Shown here one piece after another: positions 7,405 through 10,694 of a stretch of DNA of 10,694 nt. Both the position numbers and the translations under genes were made by a program. The notes beneath the pieces are model-generated. The model was not told where the DNA came from, ran no database searches, and worked only from the letters and a program-made list of their open reading frames with translations. This DNA is from Alcaligenaceae bacterium (GTDB taxonomy: Bacteria > Pseudomonadota > Gammaproteobacteria > Burkholderiales > Burkholderiaceae_B), in contig JAAZDZ010000484.1 of NCBI GenBank assembly GCA_012512545.1, positions 1 to 10,694 of the forward strand, read 5' to 3'. Every line of letters begins with the position of its first letter. The stretch's first letter is position 1.

Positions 7405-8297
7405 AGGGTGGATTCCTTCAAACAATTTTCCAGTTCGCACAAGGCCTCGCTGGGTTCATTGGCCAAGGGGTAACTGAAGAAATAGGCTTCTTCCACCTTG
7501 AGCCCGGTGGCCACAGGCATGACCAGTTCACCGGCATCCAGCGCCTGCTGGACCAGAAAACGCGGTACCAGCGCCACCCCCATGCCCGCCTTCACCGCCG
7601 CCAGCGACATGGTGAAAAGCTCGTATCGGGGGCCGGCGTTATTGGTGGGCAGGTAATCGCGCCCCTGCGCCACATACCAGCGGCGCCAGGCGTCGGGCCG
7701 GGAGGTGGTGTGCAAATGCGGCATGTCCGCCAAGGGGTCTTTATGCGTCTTTTTGGCTGCCATCAAGGCAGGCGCGCAGACCGGCAGCAGTTCCTTTTCC
7801 TCAAACAGCTTGATGCCGCGCGTACCCGGCCACATGCGTTCCGCATGATAGATGGCGGCATCAAAGGGCTGATCATTGAACTGAAAGGGTAAGGTCCGCA
7901 CTGACAGACTGACGAAGATATCCGGGCGTAGCCGGTAAAAATCCGCCAGGCGCGGCAGCAGCCAGGTCATGGCCAGAGTGGGCAGTACGGCCACATGCAG
8001 ATTGCGCCCGACTCCTGCCCGCGACATCAGCCCCAGCGTATCCTTTTCAAGCTGATCCAGGTGATGACGCACCCGGGCGGCGTATTCTGCCCCCGCGTCG
8101 GTAAGCATCACGCGCCGCCTGACGCGGGTGAACAGCGCCACCCCCAGCCTTTCCTCAAGGCCCGCCACCTGGCGGTAAATCGCGCTGTGCGTCAAGGCAA
8201 GCTCTTCGGCCGCGCGCGAGAAAGAACCCAGCCGCGCCGTCGCTTCAAATGCCTGTAAAGCGCCCAGATTGGGAATCCCGTGCCTCATATCGTTCAT
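7401..8297 (-). CDS. LysR-type transcriptional regulator (GcvA-like)
   Basis: The 298 residues show the standard LysR layout: a winged helix-turn-helix at about 12-70 (core GSFSRAAEELALTHSAIYRQV, with the usual LT-G-A wing near 65-69), a linker helix to about 90, then a two-lobed effector-binding domain from about 98 to 290. The N-terminal phrase 'IPNLGALQAFEATARLGSFSRAA' style is that of the GcvA/AmpR-like branch. The effector cannot be inferred. Its stop overlaps the ggt start by ATGA, so it is probably co-translated with ggt, and it is divergent from the ThDP enzyme gene, the usual place for a LysR target. A second in-frame ATG at 8288 is possible: GGAG lies about 3 bases before the first ATG and 12 before the second, so the start is not settled. 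Confidence 0.93.
   Translation of the reverse strand: MNDMRHGIPNLGALQAFEATARLGSFSRAAEELALTHSAIYRQVAGLEERLGVALFTRVRRRVMLTDAGAEYAARVRHHLDQLEKDTLGLMSRAGVGRNLHVAVLPTLAMTWLLPRLADFYRLRPDIFVSLSVRTLPFQFNDQPFDAAIYHAERMWPGTRGIKLFEEKELLPVCAPALMAAKKTHKDPLADMPHLHTTSRPDAWRRWYVAQGRDYLPTNNAGPRYELFTMSLAAVKAGMGVALVPRFLVQQALDAGELVMPVATGLKVEEAYFFSYPLANEPSEALCELENCLKESTL
7414..7418 (-). promoter_or_regulatory. Ribosome binding site that fixes the ggt start
   Basis: The minus strand reads AAGGA with 9 bases to the ATG at 7404. It lies inside the end of lysR and supports the short start with the four-base ATGA overlap. Confidence 0.7.
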
Positions 8298-8385
8298 TTA
8301 CTCCCGGAAATGCTGAATGAAGAACCCCGACCTGCCGGCCGGAGCTGCTGCACCTGCCGCTGAACGGACTCAACATTTGCCGCAG

Positions 8386-8413
8386 ATGACTTTGCCCAGA
8401 ACTTCCCTAAAAT
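8386..8413 (+). promoter_or_regulatory. Candidate sigma-70 promoter for the ThDP enzyme and gcdH
   Basis: ATGACT (8386-8391, four of six) and TAAAAT (8408-8413, five of six) are separated by 16 bases. Transcription would start near 8420, about 100 bases before the ATG at 8518, which leaves the dyad at 8438-8466 inside the untranslated leader. This was chosen by eye; other pairs are possible. I could not find a convincing promoter for lysR on the opposite strand. Confidence 0.35.
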
Positions 8414-8466
8414 AGACAATAACGGAAGCTTCAAAACCATTGTCTTGCGCGGAAGGCAAGACAATG
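8414..8466. promoter_or_regulatory. Perfect 11-bp dyad plus an extra half-site, probable regulator operator
   Basis: CATTGTCTTGC (8438-8448) and GCAAGACAATG (8456-8466) are exact inverse complements with a 7-base spacer. A third copy of the core half-site, AGACAAT, lies at 8414-8420. The three cores are centred at about 8417, 8442 and 8462. This sits in the 220-base gap between divergent lysR and the ThDP gene, the usual place for LysR binding. The same dyad in RNA would form a stable hairpin in the leader, so attenuation is an alternative. No U-run follows directly. Confidence 0.6.
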
Positions 8467-8517
8467 TGAGATTTTATCAATTGCGCTGTGCGTGTGGCGC
8501 ACATATTCTTGGATACC

Positions 8518-10212
8518 ATGAACTCATCCCCGAATTCGACTCCTGCGGCCAGAATGGGCGGCCATATTCTGGTTGACCAGCTCGTTGCACACGGCGTGCG
8601 TCACGTGTTCTGTGTGCCGGGCGAAAGCTATCTGGCCGTGCTTGATGGCCTGCACGATCACCAGATCGACGTCACCGTCTGCCGCCAGGAAGGCGGCGCC
8701 GCCATGATGGCCGATGCCCACGGCAAGCTGACCGGCGAACCCGGCATCTGCATGGTGACGCGCGGCCCGGGAGCCGCCAATGCGCTGGCGGGCATCCATA
8801 TCGCCAAACAGGATTCCACCCCGCTTATTCTGTTCGTGGGCCAGATCGAACGCGGCATGCGTGAGCGGGAAGCCTTCCAGGAAATGGACTACCGGGCGGT
8901 TTTCGGCACCCAGGCAAAATGGGTGACTGAAATCGACCAGGTCGAACGCATTCCAGAACTGGTCGCCCGCGCTTTTCATGTCGCCACATCGGGGCGCCCC
9001 GGCCCGGTGGTCATCGCCCTGCCCGAAGACATGCTGATTGAAGTCGCCCAGGTGGCTGACACGCCCCGCTACCAGGTGCCCGAAACCGCGCCCACTGCTG
9101 CACAGATGCAAGCCATCGCCGCCCGGTTGTCCCAGGCGCGCCAGCCGGTCGCCATTCTGGGCGGCAGCCGCTGGGACGCCGGATCCGTGGCACGCTTTGA
9201 AGCCTTCGCCCAAAGCTGGAAGCTGCCAGTGGCCGTGCAGTTCCGCCGCCAGATGCTGTTTTCCACCGCACACCCCTGCTTCATTGGTGATATCGGCCTG
9301 GGCAGCAACCCGCAACTGATGCAGTTTGTGCGCGACAGCGATCTCATTCTCATGGTTGGCGGGCGTTTTTCAGAGATTCCCAGCCAGAGCTACACCTTGC
9401 TGGATCTCCCCCTGCCGCAACAGCAGCTGGTGCATGTACACCCTGATGCCTCTGAGCTGAACCGCGTTTATATTGCCTCCGAAGCCGTGAATGTGTCGCC
9501 CAAGGCGTTCAGCGAAGCCCTGGAAACGCTTCCCGCAGCGGCCGGGCAACCCGCCTGGGCGCCTGCGCTGCAAGCCATGCGCGACAGCTACACGCAATGG
9601 ACCCACTCCGATTCCATCACCCTGCCGGGCGCGCTGCAAATGGGCCAGGTCATGAGCCATCTGAACAAGGTGTTGCCTGCGGATGCCATCATGTGCAACG
9701 GCGCGGGCAATTACGCCACCTGGCTGCATCGCTTCCGCCATTTCACCCAATACGGCACCCAGCTGGCACCGACTTCGGGTTCCATGGGCTATGGCCTGCC
9801 CGCCGCCGTGGGCGCCAAACGCATGTTCCCCGAACGCACGGTCGTCTGCTTTGCGGGCGACGGCTGCTTCATGATGCACGGCCAGGAATTCGCCACGGCA
9901 GTCCAGTACGGTCTGCCCATCATCGTGCTGGTCATCGACAACGGCATGTACGGCACCATCCGCATGCACCAGGAACGCCACTACCCCGGCCGCGAATCCG
10001 CCACCGCCTTGCGCAACCCTGATTTCGCCGCCTACGCGCAGGCTTTCGGCGGCCATGGCGAACGCGTGGAATCCACCGATGAATTCGCCCCGGCCCTGGA
10101 ACGCGCCATCGCCAGCGGAAAACCGGCTATCCTGCACTGCCTGCTGGACCCTGAAGCCATTACCCCGGCCCAGACGCTCAGCGCCATCCGGCAACAGGCG
10201 CAGCAAGGCTGA
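8518..10212 (+). CDS. Thiamine-diphosphate enzyme, acetolactate synthase-like large subunit
   Basis: The 564 residues contain all three domains of the acetolactate synthase superfamily. The Pyr domain (about 12-175) carries the activating Glu58 in CRQEGGA, and AFQEMD at 119-124 resembles the acetohydroxyacid synthase motif near the second-substrate site. A central domain (about 190-340) follows. The PP domain holds the thiamine-diphosphate/Mg motif from GDG (447-449) to Asn475. These enzymes cleave or join 2-oxo acids; the exact substrate cannot be read here. No regulatory small subunit gene follows, which argues against a biosynthetic IlvB. The downstream neighbour is gcdH, 54 bases away, so a catabolic role with 2-oxo or dicarboxylic acids is likely; action on 2-oxoadipate is speculation. 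The ATG at 8518 is preferred (GGA about 4 bases upstream) over a GTG at 8488 that has no binding site. Divergent from a LysR gene. Confidence 0.9.
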   Translation: MNSSPNSTPAARMGGHILVDQLVAHGVRHVFCVPGESYLAVLDGLHDHQIDVTVCRQEGGAAMMADAHGKLTGEPGICMVTRGPGAANALAGIHIAKQDSTPLILFVGQIERGMREREAFQEMDYRAVFGTQAKWVTEIDQVERIPELVARAFHVATSGRPGPVVIALPEDMLIEVAQVADTPRYQVPETAPTAAQMQAIAARLSQARQPVAILGGSRWDAGSVARFEAFAQSWKLPVAVQFRRQMLFSTAHPCFIGDIGLGSNPQLMQFVRDSDLILMVGGRFSEIPSQSYTLLDLPLPQQQLVHVHPDASELNRVYIASEAVNVSPKAFSEALETLPAAAGQPAWAPALQAMRDSYTQWTHSDSITLPGALQMGQVMSHLNKVLPADAIMCNGAGNYATWLHRFRHFTQYGTQLAPTSGSMGYGLPAAVGAKRMFPERTVVCFAGDGCFMMHGQEFATAVQYGLPIIVLVIDNGMYGTIRMHQERHYPGRESATALRNPDFAAYAQAFGGHGERVESTDEFAPALERAIASGKPAILHCLLDPEAITPAQTLSAIRQQAQQG

Positions 10213-10256
10213 GGCCGCATTCGCCTGAATCTTTCTTTCATTCACTTGACCGTTAC

Positions 10257-10260
10257 AGGA
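10257..10260 (+). promoter_or_regulatory. Ribosome binding site of gcdH
   Basis: AGGA sits six bases before the ATG at 10267 and fixes that start. No strong separate promoter is seen in the 54-base gap, so gcdH probably shares a transcript with the ThDP enzyme gene. Confidence 0.65.
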
Positions 10261-10266
10261 AATTTC

Positions 10267-10694
10267 ATGTCCGCACCGACCTTCAACTGGGAAGACCCCC
10301 TGCTTCTTGACAGCCAGCTCACTGAGGAAGAGCGCATGATCCGCGAAGCGGCCAGCGCTTACTGCCAGGACAAGCTCGCGCCGCGCGTGCTGGAAGCCTT
10401 CCGCAAAGAACATACCGACCCGTCCATCTTCACCGAAATGGGCGAACTCGGCCTGCTGGGCGTCACCATTCCCGAAGCCTACGGCGGCGCTGGCCTGAAC
10501 TACGTCAGCTACGGCCTGGTGGCCCGCGAAGTCGAACGCATCGACTCCGGCTACCGTTCCATGATGAGCGTGCAGTCTTCACTGGTCATGGTGCCCATCA
10601 ACGAATTCGGCTCCGAAGAACAGAAACAGAAATACCTGCCCAAACTGGCCAGCGGCGAATGGATCGGCTGCTTCGGCCTGACCGAGCCCAACCA
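10267..10694 (+). CDS. gcdH: Glutaryl-CoA dehydrogenase, N-terminal part (runs off the window)
   Basis: Only the first 142 codons are present, out of about 395 usual for the family. The enzyme is an FAD acyl-CoA dehydrogenase that oxidises and decarboxylates glutaryl-CoA to crotonyl-CoA and CO2 in lysine, tryptophan and glutarate breakdown, passing electrons to electron-transfer flavoprotein. The visible part includes the N-terminal helical domain, [17 protein letters not shown] (61-77), [15 protein letters not shown] (94-108) and the flavin-binding CFGLTEPN (135-142). SGYRS...SVQSSLV is typical of glutaryl-CoA dehydrogenases rather than other acyl-CoA dehydrogenases; Arg97 matches the residue that binds the substrate's carboxylate in the human enzyme (Arg94, from memory). 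The catalytic Glu lies beyond the window. The CoA-donating step (often a CaiB-type CoA-transferase gene nearby) is not visible. Confidence 0.93.
   Translation, partial: MSAPTFNWEDPLLLDSQLTEEERMIREAASAYCQDKLAPRVLEAFRKEHTDPSIFTEMGELGLLGVTIPEAYGGAGLNYVSYGLVAREVERIDSGYRSMMSVQSSLVMVPINEFGSEEQKQKYLPKLASGEWIGCFGLTEPN

Noticed and set aside
7405..7440. Upstream ATG for ggt at 7440
   Set aside because: It would put 12 polar residues before the signal peptide and lengthen the overlap with lysR, while the ATG at 7404 has AAGGA at the right distance.
8488..8517. GTG start ten codons upstream for the ThDP enzyme
   Set aside because: It has no ribosome binding site, and the extension resembles no family N terminus; the ATG at 8518 has a GGA just upstream.
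9370..10413. Long minus-strand open frame opposite the ThDP enzyme and gcdH start
   Set aside because: The plus strand encodes two clear conserved enzymes with intact motifs. The opposite frame is Ala/Gly/His/Gln-rich with no recognisable domain, as expected for a shadow in GC-rich coding DNA.

Overview
The window looks like chromosome of a GC-rich betaproteobacterium, most likely Burkholderiales and possibly Alcaligenaceae. I infer this from the strong similarity in style of the glutaryl-CoA dehydrogenase, acetolactate-synthase-like, LysR and gamma-glutamyltranspeptidase proteins to that group, and from the overall composition. No search was run. I see no tRNA, rRNA, CRISPR array, insertion sequence or integrase.

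Left part (2-5531): four closely spaced plus-strand genes (gaps of about 18, 34 and 10 bases) face one minus-strand gene across a 5-base gap. None has a function I can name with confidence. In order they are a 5'-truncated protein with a charged helix, a single-pass membrane-anchored protein with a beta-rich exterior, a lipoprotein with a clear lipobox, and a multi-pass membrane protein. The converging gene encodes an unusual protein with six CxxC motifs in two triplets of exact 11-residue period, followed by C-terminal membrane helices. Together they look like an envelope-associated gene group. It is the part of the window most likely to hold something undescribed.

Middle part (5596-8297, minus strand): a LysR-type regulator overlaps by ATGA (4 bases) a secreted gamma-glutamyltranspeptidase with all main catalytic landmarks. 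The two genes are probably translationally coupled.

Right part (8298-10694, plus strand): a 220-base divergent control region carries a perfect 11-base dyad and a third copy of its half-site. After it come a thiamine-diphosphate enzyme of the acetolactate synthase superfamily and the start of glutaryl-CoA dehydrogenase (gcdH), which runs off the window. The LysR protein is the natural candidate to act on the dyad and control both directions. ThDP enzyme plus GcdH suggests catabolism of a C5/C6 dicarboxylate or 2-oxo acid, but the substrate of the ThDP enzyme cannot be read from sequence alone.
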